Source: JAHCIE01 sp034431435 (lineage in GTDB: Bacteria; Chloroflexota; Anaerolineae; Epilineales; JAHCIE01). From it: a stretch of DNA of 64,000 bases. Position numbers and translations under genes: made by a program. The stretch spans positions 86,670 through 150,669 of the forward strand of contig DAOUDG010000059.1 of NCBI GenBank assembly GCA_034431435.1. Reading direction: 5' to 3'. The notes beneath the pieces were generated by a model, which saw only the letters and a program-made list of their open reading frames with translations, did no database searches and had not been told where the DNA came from. This document shows, piece after piece, positions 14,854-24,211 of this stretch (positions within the stretch are counted from its first letter, which is position 1; every line of letters starts with the position of its first letter).

Positions 14854-16380
14854 ATGCGCATTGAGGTGCAGCCAGGCTCGCTCGACAAGGCCGCCGCCGA
14901 TGCTGTGGTGGTCAATGTGTTCCAGGACGTGGCTCAGTTGGGCGGCGCGACCGGCGCCGTCGACCGCGCCCTGGGCGGGGTCATCAGCGCCGCTGTGGAT
15001 AGCGGTGACTTCAAGGGCAAAGTGGGCGAGTGCATGCTCTTCTACAGCGGCGGCACAGTCGCCGCGAGCCGCGTGCTCCTGGTGGGCATCGGCAAGCAGG
15101 AGGAGTTTACCCTGGACTGCGTGCGCCGCGCTGCCGCCGTCGCCGCCAAGAAGGCCCAGGAGCTGGGGGTCGGGCATATCGCGTCGGTGGTACACGGCGC
15201 GGGGGCAGGCCAGTTGGACCCGGTCAAGGCCGCCAGCGCCGTGGTCGAGGGTACGCTGCTGGGCACATATCGCTTCGAGGACTACAAGTCGGGCCAGACG
15301 CCCCGCCCTGCCCTGGAGCAGCTGACGTTGGTCGAACTGGACGACCAGAAGTTGAACCTGATTCGAGCCGGCGCCCGCATGGGCGAGGCCATCGCGGGCG
15401 GCGTCAACCGCGCGCGCGACCTGGTCAATCAGCCGCCCAACTACTTGACTCCCATTGCCTTCGCCGAGGCGGCCCAGGCCGTCGCCGCCGCGCGGCCCAG
15501 TCTGCGGCTGAAAGTCATCGACCGCGACGAGATGCAGACCCTCGGCATGGGTGCGCTGCTGGGCGTGGCCCAGGGCAGCGTCGAACCGCCCAAGCTCATC
15601 GTGCTCGACTATGGTCCCCAGGCTGAAGCGCCCGTGGTCCTGGTGGGCAAAGGCATCACCTTCGACACCGGCGGTATCTCCATCAAGCCGGCCCTGCGCA
15701 TGGAGCTAATGAAGGGTGACATGGCGGGCGGGGCCGCGGTGCTGGGCGCGATGCAGGCCGTCGCCGACCTGGCTTTGCCCTTGCGCGTGGTGGGTATCAT
15801 CGCCGCCACCGAGAACATGCCGAGCGGCAACGCTATCAAGCCGGCCGATGTCCTCAAGGCGATGAATGGCAAGACCATCGAGATCATCAGCACCGATGCC
15901 GAGGGCCGCCTCGTGCTGGCCGACGCCCTGGGCTACGCCCAGACCTTGACACCCCGCCCCCAGGCGATGGTGGATCTGGCGACATTGACCGGCGCGGTAT
16001 TCATGGCGTTGGGGCGAGCCGCGGCGGGGTTGTTTAGCAACGACGATCGGCTGGCCGAGCGCGTGGCGGCGGCAGGCGAGCGTAGCTACGAGCGCGTGTG
16101 GCGGCTGCCCCTGTATCGCGAGTACCGTGATGTCCTTGACTCCGACGTGGCTGACCTTAAGAACTCGGCGGGCGTCGCCCCTGCGCCGGCCGGGGCCAGT
16201 GTCGGGGCCATCTTCATCCAGGAGTTCGTAGACGCTGGTATCCCGTGGGCGCACCTGGATGTGGCGTCCATGACCTACCACACGGCCCCCAATGCCCTCG
16301 GCCCCCAGGGGGCGACGGGCTACGGGGTGCGGCTGCTGGTCGAGCTGTTGCGAGGATGGGAGGCGGTGGAAGACGCATGA
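14854..16380 (+). CDS. pepA: Leucyl aminopeptidase, M17 family
   Basis: A 508-residue cytoplasmic metallo-aminopeptidase that removes N-terminal residues from peptides. The C-terminal catalytic domain shows VGKGITFDTGGISIKP (about 264-279), MKGDMAGGAAV with metal-binding Asp, and the signature STDAEGRLVLADAL (from about 346), which begins with Ser where most members have Asn. The N-terminal macro-like domain (1-170) is present, so the gene is full length. GAGG precedes the ATG. Its stop codon overlaps the lipA start (ATGA). Confidence 0.93.
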   Translation: MRIEVQPGSLDKAAADAVVVNVFQDVAQLGGATGAVDRALGGVISAAVDSGDFKGKVGECMLFYSGGTVAASRVLLVGIGKQEEFTLDCVRRAAAVAAKKAQELGVGHIASVVHGAGAGQLDPVKAASAVVEGTLLGTYRFEDYKSGQTPRPALEQLTLVELDDQKLNLIRAGARMGEAIAGGVNRARDLVNQPPNYLTPIAFAEAAQAVAAARPSLRLKVIDRDEMQTLGMGALLGVAQGSVEPPKLIVLDYGPQAEAPVVLVGKGITFDTGGISIKPALRMELMKGDMAGGAAVLGAMQAVADLALPLRVVGIIAATENMPSGNAIKPADVLKAMNGKTIEIISTDAEGRLVLADALGYAQTLTPRPQAMVDLATLTGAVFMALGRAAAGLFSNDDRLAERVAAAGERSYERVWRLPLYREYRDVLDSDVADLKNSAGVAPAPAGASVGAIFIQEFVDAGIPWAHLDVASMTYHTAPNALGPQGATGYGVRLLVELLRGWEAVEDA

Positions 16381-17336
16381 CGGAACGCATGAAACCCGTT
16401 AAGAGTACCTTCATCGACCGGGAGGCCATCCCGCTGCACACGCGGCGGCCGGAATGGCTCAAGGTTCCGCCGCCGTGGGGCGAGAATTATGCGGGTATCA
16501 AGGGCACGATGCGTGGCCTGGGTCTGCACACGGTATGCGAGGAGGCGGGCTGTCCCAATATCGGCGACTGCTGGGGGGCGGGCACGGCGACCTTCCTCAT
16601 CCTGGGCGACACCTGCACCCGCTCCTGCGGCTTCTGCAACATCAAGACGGGCCGACCCGAAGTGCTCGACCTGATGGAGCCGGAGCGCGTCGCGCGCGCC
16701 ATCCAGCGCATGGGCCTCAAGCACGCCGTCGTCACGTCTGTCAACCGCGATGAGCTGCCCGACGGCGGCGCATCCATCTTTGCCCGCCTCATTCGCCGCA
16801 CCCGCCAACTGGTCCCCGACTGCTCCATCGAGGTACTCATCCCCGACTTTCGCGGCGATCCTGTCGCCCTCAAGACGGTCATGGACGCCGCGCCGGAGAT
16901 TCTCAACCATAACACTGAGACTGTGCCGCGCCTGTACCTGACGGTGCGCCCCCAGGGCGACTACCAACAGAGTCTGACGGTCCTGCGCCGCGCGAAAGAA
17001 TTGGACCCCACGGCGCTAACCAAGTCGGGCCTGATGGTTGGGTTGGGCGAGGAGAAGGCTGAACTGTTGCAAGTGTTCGCCGATCTGCGCGCCCAGGACG
17101 TGGATATTCTGACCGTCGGCCAGTACCTGCGCCCGTCGCGCAAGCATCTGCCTGTCATCCGCTACTACAGCCCTGACGAGTTTGCCGACCTGCGTCAGGC
17201 GGCCGTCGCGATGGGCTTCCGCTGGGTCGAGTGCGGGCCGCTGGTGCGCAGCTCCTACCACGCCGAGCGCCAGGTCCAGGCCCTCAGCGCCCGCGCACCC
17301 CACGCTGCGCCTCGCGCCGAGGTCGAGGCGTCGTGA
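16377..17336 (+). CDS. lipA: Lipoyl synthase
   Basis: A 319-residue radical SAM enzyme that inserts two sulfurs into octanoyl groups on lipoyl domains. Both iron-sulfur clusters are represented: the auxiliary cluster cysteines in CEEAGCPNIGDCW (about 54-66) and the radical SAM motif CTRSCGFC (about 80-87). HAVVTSVNRDELPDGG, NHNTETVPRLY and the C-terminal R-S-S-Y-H motif that supplies the Ser ligand of the auxiliary cluster are all present. The ATG overlaps the pepA stop, and GTGA at the end couples it to the next gene. Confidence 0.96.
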   Translation: MTERMKPVKSTFIDREAIPLHTRRPEWLKVPPPWGENYAGIKGTMRGLGLHTVCEEAGCPNIGDCWGAGTATFLILGDTCTRSCGFCNIKTGRPEVLDLMEPERVARAIQRMGLKHAVVTSVNRDELPDGGASIFARLIRRTRQLVPDCSIEVLIPDFRGDPVALKTVMDAAPEILNHNTETVPRLYLTVRPQGDYQQSLTVLRRAKELDPTALTKSGLMVGLGEEKAELLQVFADLRAQDVDILTVGQYLRPSRKHLPVIRYYSPDEFADLRQAAVAMGFRWVECGPLVRSSYHAERQVQALSARAPHAAPRAEVEAS

Positions 17337-18049
17337 CGACCGAGCACGAGCGTCTCGAACAGCAGAAAGCCTACTATCGCGCTCGCGCCTACGAATATGA
17401 CGAGTGGTTCGAGCGGCGCGGCCGGTACGACCACGGTGAGGAGTGGAACGCGCGCTGGCGGGCTGAGGTGGATGAGGTGAGGCGCGCCCTGGCTGCCTTT
17501 CGCCCGACCGGGCGCGTGCTGGAACTGGCGGCGGGTACGGGCTGGTGGACGGCCGAGTTGCTGCGTTATGCCGAGGCAATCACCGCTGTTGATGCCTCGC
17601 CGGAGACGTTGGCTATCAATCGCGCCCGCGTCGGCGACGCGCCGGTGCGCCACGTCGAGACCGACATCTTTAGCTGGCAACCCGATGGCCAGTATGACGT
17701 CGCCTTCTTTAGCTTCTGGCTCAGCCACGTACCCCCCGCGCGCTTTGCTTCCTTCTGGTCGCTGGTGCGCGCGGCGCTGGCTCCCGGTGGGCGCGTCTTC
17801 TTCATCGACTCGCGCCGCGCCGAGACTTCCCGCGCCGCCGACGTGCCCTTCGCCGCCGAGGGGAACATCATCGCTCCGCGCCGCCTGAATGACGGACGCA
17901 GCTTCGAGATCTACAAGGTCTTCTACGACCCCGTCGCGTTGGAGAGCCAACTGTGCGACCTCGGTTGGGACGCCAGCGTTGCCACGACGCCCACCTATTT
18001 CCTGTATGGTAAGGCCAGCGACCGAAGCCCACGGACCAACGACCAATGA
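17333..18049 (+). CDS. SAM-dependent class I methyltransferase
   Basis: A 238-residue methyltransferase with motif I VLELAAGTGWWT (about 64-75), the acidic residue of motif II (AVDAS), a VETDIF segment and the post-motif strand APGGRVFFID. It starts with a GTG overlapping the lipA stop codon, giving MTTEHERLEQQKAYYRARA. Substrate unknown; the position behind lipA suggests co-expression but not a lipoate role. The last residues run into a region with an imperfect inverted repeat. Confidence 0.82.
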   Translation: MTTEHERLEQQKAYYRARAYEYDEWFERRGRYDHGEEWNARWRAEVDEVRRALAAFRPTGRVLELAAGTGWWTAELLRYAEAITAVDASPETLAINRARVGDAPVRHVETDIFSWQPDGQYDVAFFSFWLSHVPPARFASFWSLVRAALAPGGRVFFIDSRRAETSRAADVPFAAEGNIIAPRRLNDGRSFEIYKVFYDPVALESQLCDLGWDASVATTPTYFLYGKASDRSPRTNDQ

Positions 18050-18099
18050 CACTCCCCCAGTGAGGGGTGACTCCTCGGTTCTCGGTCCGTCGTCATTGG
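18043..18099. repeat. Spaced inverted repeat before the AidB-like gene
   Basis: CCAATGAC (18043-18050, covering the preceding stop codon) is inverted as GTCATTGG (18092-18099), 41 bases apart. The arms are short, so chance cannot be excluded. No promoter hexamers stand out in this 72-base gap. Confidence 0.3.
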
Positions 18100-18121
18100 C
18101 GCTGCGCCTGGGACATCAGCC

Positions 18122-19780
18122 ATGACCACTGCCATCGCGCTCGCGTCCGCCGACACTGTCGCCAACCAGCCGCCGCCCTGCCAGGACACGAATCTCTTCG
18201 CGGATGATGTCGCCCTGCGGGAGGCAGTCGAGCGCGAGGGGGGCGGGTGGATCGCCGAGCGCGCCTACGCCTACGGCACGCTGCTCGGCCAGGCCGAGAC
18301 ACTGCGCCTGGGCGACCTGGCGAACCATCACGCGCCCACCCTCCACACCCACGACCGCTGGGGCAACCGCATCGATGAGGTCGAGTACCACCCCGCCTAC
18401 CACGAGCTGATGCGCCTGGGCGTCGAGGCTGAGCTTCACGCGCTACCCTGGACATCCGACCGCCCTGGCGCGCATGTGGCGCGGGCCGCGCTGGCGTTCC
18501 TGCATCACCAGGCGGACGAAGGGACCAGTTGCCCGCTGACCATGACCTTCGCTGTTGTCCCGTCGTTGCGCCTGCAACCCGACGTGGCCGCCGAGTGGGA
18601 GCCACGCGCCCTGTCCAGCGCCTACGACCCGCGTCCCCTGCCCGCCGACCAGAAACGCGGCGCGCTGTTCGGCATGGCGATGACCGAGCGCCAGGGTGGT
18701 AGCGACGTGCGCGCCAACACCACCCGCGCCGTGCCTATCGGCGCGGGTGGCCCCGGCGGCGAGTACACCCTGCACGGCCACAAGTGGTTCTGCTCTGCCC
18801 CCATGAACGACGCCTTCCTGGTCCTGGCCCAGGCCCCCGGCGGGCTGTCGTGCTTCCTCTTGCCGCGCTGGCTCCCCGACGGGCAGCGTAACGTGGTCCA
18901 CATCGACCGCCTCAAGGACAAGCTTGGCAACCGCTCGAATGCGTCCGCTGAGATCCGGCTCGAGGGGGCGTGGGCGCGCATGGTCGGTCAGGAAGGGCGC
19001 GGCGTGGCGACCATCATCGAGATGGTGCGTCACACGCGCCTCGACTGCGCCTGGGGGTCGGCGGCGACGCTGCGCCGCGCTGTGGCCGAGGCGATCCACC
19101 ATTGCGCGCATCGGGCGGCCTTCGGGCGGCTGCTCATCGACCAGCCACTGATGAAGAACGTCCTGGCCGATCTGTGCCTGGAGTCGGAGGCGGCCACGGC
19201 GCTGGCCTTCCGCCTGGCGCGCGGCTTCGACCAGGCCGCCCACGACCCCGCCGCGCGCGCCTTCACCCGCCTCGCCACGGCTATCGGCAAGTTCTGGATC
19301 ACGAAGCGCGCGCCAGCCGTAACACTGGAAGCGATGGAGTGCCTGGGCGGCAGCGGCTATGTCGAGGAGTGCGTCCTGCCGCGCCTGTACCGGGACGCCC
19401 CCGTCAACTCCATCTGGGAAGGCTCCGGCAACATCCAGTGCCTCGACGTGCTGCGCGCCCTGCGCCACGATCCCGACGCCCTGGACGTCTACCTGGCCGA
19501 GGTACGTCCCGCCCAGGGGACTGACGCCCGCCTCGATCGCTACCTGGCGCGGCTGGCGAGCGATGTCCGGGCGACCGACGAGGCCGGAGCGCGACGGCTC
19601 ACCGAGCGCCTGGCCCTGGCGTTGCAGGCGTCGCTGCTGGTGCGCCACGCGCCGCCCGCCGTCGCCGACGGCTTCCTGGCGGGCCGCCTGGCCGACGACG
19701 GCGGTCTCGCGTTTGGCTGCTTGCCGTCAGGCGTTGACTGCGATGCCATCATCGCCCGCTCTCGCCCTCATGCTGCCTGA
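18122..19780 (+). CDS. AidB-like acyl-CoA dehydrogenase
   Basis: A 552-residue flavoprotein that matches the long acyl-CoA dehydrogenase subgroup of E. coli AidB (adaptive response to alkylation), not the 380-residue type. Indicators are the N-terminal extension (NLFADDVALREAV), GMAMTERQGGSDVRAN for FAD binding, GHKWFCSAPMNDAFLVLAQ, and AMECLGGSGYVEE...SIWEGSGNIQCLDVLR with the conserved Glu near 434. AidB binds FAD and DNA and protects from alkylating damage; dehydrogenase activity is weak. The adjacent methyltransferase and PHP genes do not narrow its role. Confidence 0.85.
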   Translation: MTTAIALASADTVANQPPPCQDTNLFADDVALREAVEREGGGWIAERAYAYGTLLGQAETLRLGDLANHHAPTLHTHDRWGNRIDEVEYHPAYHELMRLGVEAELHALPWTSDRPGAHVARAALAFLHHQADEGTSCPLTMTFAVVPSLRLQPDVAAEWEPRALSSAYDPRPLPADQKRGALFGMAMTERQGGSDVRANTTRAVPIGAGGPGGEYTLHGHKWFCSAPMNDAFLVLAQAPGGLSCFLLPRWLPDGQRNVVHIDRLKDKLGNRSNASAEIRLEGAWARMVGQEGRGVATIIEMVRHTRLDCAWGSAATLRRAVAEAIHHCAHRAAFGRLLIDQPLMKNVLADLCLESEAATALAFRLARGFDQAAHDPAARAFTRLATAIGKFWITKRAPAVTLEAMECLGGSGYVEECVLPRLYRDAPVNSIWEGSGNIQCLDVLRALRHDPDALDVYLAEVRPAQGTDARLDRYLARLASDVRATDEAGARRLTERLALALQASLLVRHAPPAVADGFLAGRLADDGGLAFGCLPSGVDCDAIIARSRPHAA

Positions 19781-19782
19781 TT

Positions 19783-20622
19783 ATGCCTGTCGCTGACCTG
19801 CACACCCATAGCGCCGCCTCCGATGGCCTGCTCTCGCCCACTGAGGTGGTCGAGCGTGCGGCGGAGGCGGGGGTGACCATCCTGGCCCTGACCGACCACG
19901 ACACCACCGACGGCGTCGCCGAGGCGCTCGCGGCGGGACAGCGCGTCGGCATCGAGGTTATCCCCGGCATCGAGATCAACACCGAGCACGAGGCGGGTAG
20001 CCTGGACATCCTCGGCTACTGGATACCGATCACACCAGGGCCGTTCCAGGCGCGCATCGCCGAGATGCGTGACGCCCGTGTCCATCGCGGTCAGCGCATG
20101 GTGGAAGCCCTCAACCGCCTGGGCGTGCCGGTGCGTTGGGAGCGGGTGCGCGAGCTGGCGCAGGGCAGCGTGGGACGGCCCCACGTGGCCCAGGCCCTTG
20201 TAGAGACGGGCTACGTGCGCTCGCTGGGCGAAGCTTTCGACCTCTACATTGGCCACGGGCGGCCCGCCTACGTGCCGCGTCTGCGCTTCACGGCGGTCGA
20301 GGCCATCCAGTTCGTCCGCGCCCACGGCGGCGTGCCGGTCATGGCCCACCCCATCCCAGCCGCCGCTCAGCACCTGGACCCGTTCCATCTCGAAGCTCTG
20401 CTGCCACGGCTGCGCAACGCCGGGCTGGCCGGCATCGACGCCTACTACGGCTCGTATACCCCGGACACGATTCGACGCCTGGTTGCACTCGCTGGCCGCT
20501 ATAGACTCATCCCGGCCGGGGGCAGCGACTTTCACGGCCCCGCCATCAGCACGGCCCTCGGCACGCCCGGCGTGCCTATCGGCAGCGTCGACAGGCTGCG
20601 CCGGGCGGCGCGACCGTCCTAG
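19783..20622 (+). CDS. PHP-domain phosphoesterase (RNase AM/TrpH-like)
   Basis: A 279-residue metal-dependent phosphoesterase of the polymerase-and-histidinol-phosphatase family. Metal ligands appear as DLHTHS (5-10), TDHDT (37-41), PGIEIN with Glu, a His in VMAHPIP and the final GSDFHG. Members such as RnaseAM/YciV degrade small nucleotides or 5'-process RNA from the 5' end. The ATG lies three bases after the AidB-like stop codon, implying co-transcription. Confidence 0.87.
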   Translation: MPVADLHTHSAASDGLLSPTEVVERAAEAGVTILALTDHDTTDGVAEALAAGQRVGIEVIPGIEINTEHEAGSLDILGYWIPITPGPFQARIAEMRDARVHRGQRMVEALNRLGVPVRWERVRELAQGSVGRPHVAQALVETGYVRSLGEAFDLYIGHGRPAYVPRLRFTAVEAIQFVRAHGGVPVMAHPIPAAAQHLDPFHLEALLPRLRNAGLAGIDAYYGSYTPDTIRRLVALAGRYRLIPAGGSDFHGPAISTALGTPGVPIGSVDRLRRAARPS

Positions 20623-20660
20623 TAGCGACCTCTGCCTGGAGCGCAGCAGTCGCGCCCCGC

Positions 20661-20685
20661 AGCGGCAGCATGGCTGCCACACTCT
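20661..20685 (+). terminator. Weak hairpin after the PHP gene
   Basis: GGCAGC and GCTGCC pair around ATG within this stretch, a 6-bp stem about 40 bases after the stop codon. No T tract follows, so termination here is only suggested. Confidence 0.3.
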
Positions 20686-20700
20686 AGAGCCGAGCGATTC

Positions 20701-20729
20701 TTGCCCCCACTGGTTGCCAACCCTATAAT
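20701..20729 (+). promoter_or_regulatory. Promoter of the MFS/tsaD operon
   Basis: TTGCCC (20701-20706) and a perfect TATAAT (20724-20729) are 17 bases apart, 59 bases upstream of the MFS start codon. This is the best promoter candidate in the 166-base gap. Confidence 0.65.
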
Positions 20730-20788
20730 TCGCCACCGGTCCAGCGACGTGCGCCTGGGCCACTATTTTTACAGGGTGGCAGTTCCCC

Positions 20789-22108
20789 ATGCGGCAGCGG
20801 CTCCTTCGCTGGCTTATCCCCGGCGGTATCCACTACTCGCGGCTCCATCGCCAGCTCACCCTGTTTTGGTGGGATGGCGTCTACGCCAACATTGCCGAAT
20901 CCATCGTCCTGTCGTATACGTCGCTGTATGCGCTGGCCTTGGGGGCCACCAATACCCAGGTCGGCCAGCTGACCGCGTTCCAGAATCTGCTTGGCGCGGC
21001 CGCTCTCATACCGGGTGCGCGCTTCGGCGAGTGGTGGGGCCGCCGCAAGCAGCTCGTTCTCCTGTCGGCGGGCCTCGGTGGGCGCGGCCTCCTGCTTGCC
21101 ATCGCCCTCGTCCCTCTCTTTGTCCAGGGTCAGGCGGCCATCTACGCTTTGATGCTGCTGTTTGGCCTGCGCACCTTCTTCCTCAACTTCTCGAACCCGG
21201 CCTGGACGTCCTTCACCGCCCAGCTTGTGCCCAGGCGGCTGCGCGGGCGCTACTTCTCCGCGCGCAACTTCGCCATCGGTGTCGTGACCTTCGTCACCGT
21301 GCCTGTGGTCGGCTATCTCATCCAGTGGCTCGGCAACCCTGGCGGCTACCAGGCCGGCTTCGGCCTCGCCTTTGTCGCCGGCATGATTGGTCTGGCCTAC
21401 TTCGCCTCCATCCCGGAGCCGGAGGAGGCTGCGCCCCCTGCCACGACTAACGCGAAAGGGCCAGGCGCAGGCGAGATGCTTCGCAACCAGCCCTTCGTGG
21501 TGTTCACCGCCGTCGCGCTCATCTGGAACCTGTCGCTCCAGATCGCCGCCCCCTACTTCAATGTCTTCCTGGTCAAGGACCTGGGCGCGACCGCCGGCAT
21601 CATCGGCGTCACCTCAGCCATCAATAGCGTCTCCGCCCTCATCGGCCAGCGCTGGTGGGGGCGGCGCTACGCGCGCCTGGGGGACCTGGGCATCTTCCGC
21701 ATCAGCGGCCTGATCATCCCGGTCTTGCCCCTCATCTGGGCGGTCATCACCGAGCCGTGGCAGGTGGGCGTCATCAACAGCATTGGCGGTTTCGTGTGGG
21801 CGGGCTATACTCTAGCCCAGTTCAACCTGCTGCTGACCGTGACGCCCGACCGAGGCCGCGAACGCTACGTCGCGCTGTACCAAACGGCCGTGTTCTTCGC
21901 CGCCTTCCTCGGCCCCCTCATCGGCGCGTCCCTGGTGAACCAGGTCGGCTATCGGCTGATGTTTGTGCTGTCAGCGATCGGGCGTCTGGTAGCGACAGCG
22001 TTGTTCATTCAGCTGATGACAAGGCGGCCGCGGCGGGCGAGCAGGCGCGACGAGACGGTCAGGAGTGATGAGGATGAGACGGATTCTGAGACGGATTCTA
22101 GCGATTGA
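20789..22108 (+). CDS. Major facilitator superfamily transporter
   Basis: A 439-residue inner-membrane protein with about twelve hydrophobic segments in two halves (for example SIVLSYTSLYALALGA, AIGVVTFVTVPVVGYLI, GLIIPVLPLIWAVI). The loop after the second helix reads GEWWGRRKQLVLLS, the MFS motif A position. The C-terminal tail is highly charged (DEDETDSETDSSD). AGGGTGG precedes the ATG. Substrate unknown. The end overlaps tsaD by 35 bases, so the two are co-expressed. Confidence 0.85.
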   Translation: MRQRLLRWLIPGGIHYSRLHRQLTLFWWDGVYANIAESIVLSYTSLYALALGATNTQVGQLTAFQNLLGAAALIPGARFGEWWGRRKQLVLLSAGLGGRGLLLAIALVPLFVQGQAAIYALMLLFGLRTFFLNFSNPAWTSFTAQLVPRRLRGRYFSARNFAIGVVTFVTVPVVGYLIQWLGNPGGYQAGFGLAFVAGMIGLAYFASIPEPEEAAPPATTNAKGPGAGEMLRNQPFVVFTAVALIWNLSLQIAAPYFNVFLVKDLGATAGIIGVTSAINSVSALIGQRWWGRRYARLGDLGIFRISGLIIPVLPLIWAVITEPWQVGVINSIGGFVWAGYTLAQFNLLLTVTPDRGRERYVALYQTAVFFAAFLGPLIGASLVNQVGYRLMFVLSAIGRLVATALFIQLMTRRPRRASRRDETVRSDEDETDSETDSSD

Positions 22109-23105
22109 GACCAGTTGCGACGAGACCGCCGCCGCCATCATCGGCGACGGTCGTCACGTCCTGTCCAACGTGGTCGCCTCCCAGGAGGCATTGCACGCGC
22201 CCTACGGCGGCGTTTTTCCGGAGCTGGCCTCGCGGCAACACATCCTGTCCATCGTGCCGGTCATCGAGGAGGCGCTGACGAAAGCGGCCGTCGGCTGGGG
22301 CGACTTGACGGCGCTGGCCGTCACCTACGGCCCCGGCCTGGCAGGGTCACTGCTGGTGGGCGTGAACACCGCCAAGGCCCTGTCCCTGGCGCGCGGCCTG
22401 CCTCTGGTAGGCGTCAATCACCTGGAAGGGCACATCTACGCCAACTGGCTGCGCGTGCCGCCCAACGAGGGCAAGCCCGACCCTGAGTTCCCCCTGGTGT
22501 GCCTCATCGTCTCCGGCGGCCATACTGATCTGGTGCTGATGACCGAGCATGCCCGCTACCTGGCCCTGGGCAGCACTCTCGACGACGCGGCGGGCGAGGC
22601 CTTCGACAAGGTGGCGCGGATGCTTGGCCTGGGCTACCCCGGCGGCCCGGCCATCCAGAAGACGGCCGACGGTGGCGACCCCGCCGCGTTGACCCTTCCC
22701 CGCGCCTGGCTGCCGGGTACGTACGACTTTAGCTTCAGCGGTCTCAAGACAGCCGTGCTGCGCCTGACCCGCGAGGTCGAGGCGGCGGGCGGCGTCATCC
22801 CGGTGGCCGATGTGGCGCGCGCCTTCCAGGATGCGGTGGTCGATGTGCTGGTCACCAAGACGATGCAGGCGGCCGCCGCCTATGGCGCGCGGGAGGTGCT
22901 GCTGGCGGGTGGCGTGGCGGCCAACGTCGCCTTGCGCGAGGCCATCGCCGCCCGGTCGCCTGTCCCGGTGCGCTACCCGGCTATCTGGCTGTGCACCGAC
23001 AATGCCGCCATGATCGGGGCGGCGGGCTACTTCGCGTGGGACGACGGTCGCCGTAGTGGCTGGGACCTGGACGTGGTTCCCAGCCTGCCCCTGGTTCCGG
23101 CGTAG
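22074..23105 (+). CDS. tsaD: tRNA N6-threonylcarbamoyladenosine synthase TsaD
   Basis: A 343-residue ASKHA-fold enzyme that transfers the threonylcarbamoyl group to A37 of ANN-decoding tRNAs together with TsaB/TsaE. Key features are the ETSCDET start, SRQHI, the metal-binding HLEGH (115-119), VSGGHTDLV, GEAFDKVARMLGLGYPGGP, GGVAANVALR and CTDNAAMIG with the third ligand. AGGAG at 22061-22065 points to ATG 22074; GTG 22065 and ATG 22068 are in frame but too close to it. Confidence 0.96.
   Translation: MRRILRRILAIETSCDETAAAIIGDGRHVLSNVVASQEALHAPYGGVFPELASRQHILSIVPVIEEALTKAAVGWGDLTALAVTYGPGLAGSLLVGVNTAKALSLARGLPLVGVNHLEGHIYANWLRVPPNEGKPDPEFPLVCLIVSGGHTDLVLMTEHARYLALGSTLDDAAGEAFDKVARMLGLGYPGGPAIQKTADGGDPAALTLPRAWLPGTYDFSFSGLKTAVLRLTREVEAAGGVIPVADVARAFQDAVVDVLVTKTMQAAAAYGAREVLLAGGVAANVALREAIAARSPVPVRYPAIWLCTDNAAMIGAAGYFAWDDGRRSGWDLDVVPSLPLVPA
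22076..22099 (+). repeat. 12-bp tandem duplication at the MFS/tsaD overlap
   Basis: GAGACGGATTCT is repeated exactly (22076-22087 and 22088-22099). It encodes the acidic tail of the transporter in one frame and the R-R-I-L-R-R-I-L start of TsaD in the other, so any copy-number change would alter both ends while keeping both frames. Confidence 0.8.
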
Positions 23106-23202
23106 CCTGGCCACGAACCACCGACGACGGACCACGCCTCGCCCAGGTTGGTACGCATCAGATTCGTGTTTGCCCATCGAGATGCTGAGGGTGGCTGCAT
23201 TG

Positions 23203-24156
23203 TCAGGGAATGCCCCAGGTTCCGGGGTCGAGGAGACGCTCGTCGGGGACGGATAGGGCGCGCAGGGCGCCCAGGGCGTCGGGGGGGATGACGGACACAT
23301 CCACCACGGCGACGGCCTCGTCCAACTCCGCCGTGTCGCGCACGCCGATGAGCGTCGCGCTGACGGCCGGGTGGGCCAGACAGAAGCGTAGCGCGGCCTG
23401 CGCCGCCGTGGGTCGGCCGGGGAGGTTGGCGGCCAGCGCGCGGAAGGCGTACGCCGTCGCGCGCAGGGCGTCCAGGTGGGGCGGGAGGCTGTCGGCGCGG
23501 TCGGTGAGCGCGCCCTTGAGCAGCGCCGAGCGCACCACGATCCCGACGTCCTGTTGCTGGGCGAGGGGAAAGACCCTCTCCTCCATGCGGCGGTCGAGGA
23601 TGTTGTACGCGACTTGCAGCGTGTCGAAGGTGTTCGTGGCCAGGCCCGCCAGGGGTAACTCGCGCCCGTAGGAGCTGAGGCCCGCGAAGCGAATCTTGCC
23701 CGCCGAGCGCGCCTGGGCCAGCAGCTCGGCGATCACGCCGTCGGCCAGGATGGCCGGGTCGCTGCCGGCGTGGACCTGATACAGGTCGAGCCAGTCGGTG
23801 CGCAGGGCGCGCAGGCTGGTATCCAGCGAGGCCCAGAAGTGGTCGCGCAGGGCGTCGCCGCTCAAGAGCTGACCGCCTGGCCCCACCAGGGTGAACTTGC
23901 TGGCCAGGACAATCTCCCCGCGTCGATGGCGCAACGCGCGGCCAATAACCTCCTCAGCCGTACCGTAGGCGCGGGCGGTGTCGATGAGGGTGACGCCCGC
24001 GTCGACAGCGCGGTTGAGCAGGCGCGCGGCGTCGGCCTCGTCGGGCGGGCCAGTCTCGCCGGGGCGCGGGATGCCGTAGGTCAGCCCTAGCTCGACGGTT
24101 CCCAGGGCCAGTTCGGAGACGATGAGGTTGGTGCGGCCGAGGCGACGGGTGTTCAT
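23203..24156 (-). CDS. Aldo/keto reductase
   Basis: A 317-residue NAD(P)H-dependent TIM-barrel reductase. The catalytic tetrad is visible: Asp59 in LIDTARAYG, Tyr64, Lys87 in VLASKF and His129 in YQVHAG. L-galactose/D-threo-aldose dehydrogenase-like members share this size and the DTARAYG form. It is the last gene of the leftward arm of the GntR-controlled locus, 55 bases after the RraA-like gene, and may reduce an aldehyde released by the aldolases upstream. Confidence 0.88.
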   Translation of the reverse strand: MNTRRLGRTNLIVSELALGTVELGLTYGIPRPGETGPPDEADAARLLNRAVDAGVTLIDTARAYGTAEEVIGRALRHRRGEIVLASKFTLVGPGGQLLSGDALRDHFWASLDTSLRALRTDWLDLYQVHAGSDPAILADGVIAELLAQARSAGKIRFAGLSSYGRELPLAGLATNTFDTLQVAYNILDRRMEERVFPLAQQQDVGIVVRSALLKGALTDRADSLPPHLDALRATAYAFRALAANLPGRPTAAQAALRFCLAHPAVSATLIGVRDTAELDEAVAVVDVSVIPPDALGALRALSVPDERLLDPGTWGIP

Positions 24157-24211
24157 GGCAAGCGATTGGAGAGTAGGGATTGGAGATTACCTGTCGGTCG
24201 GTGGTCGGTCA

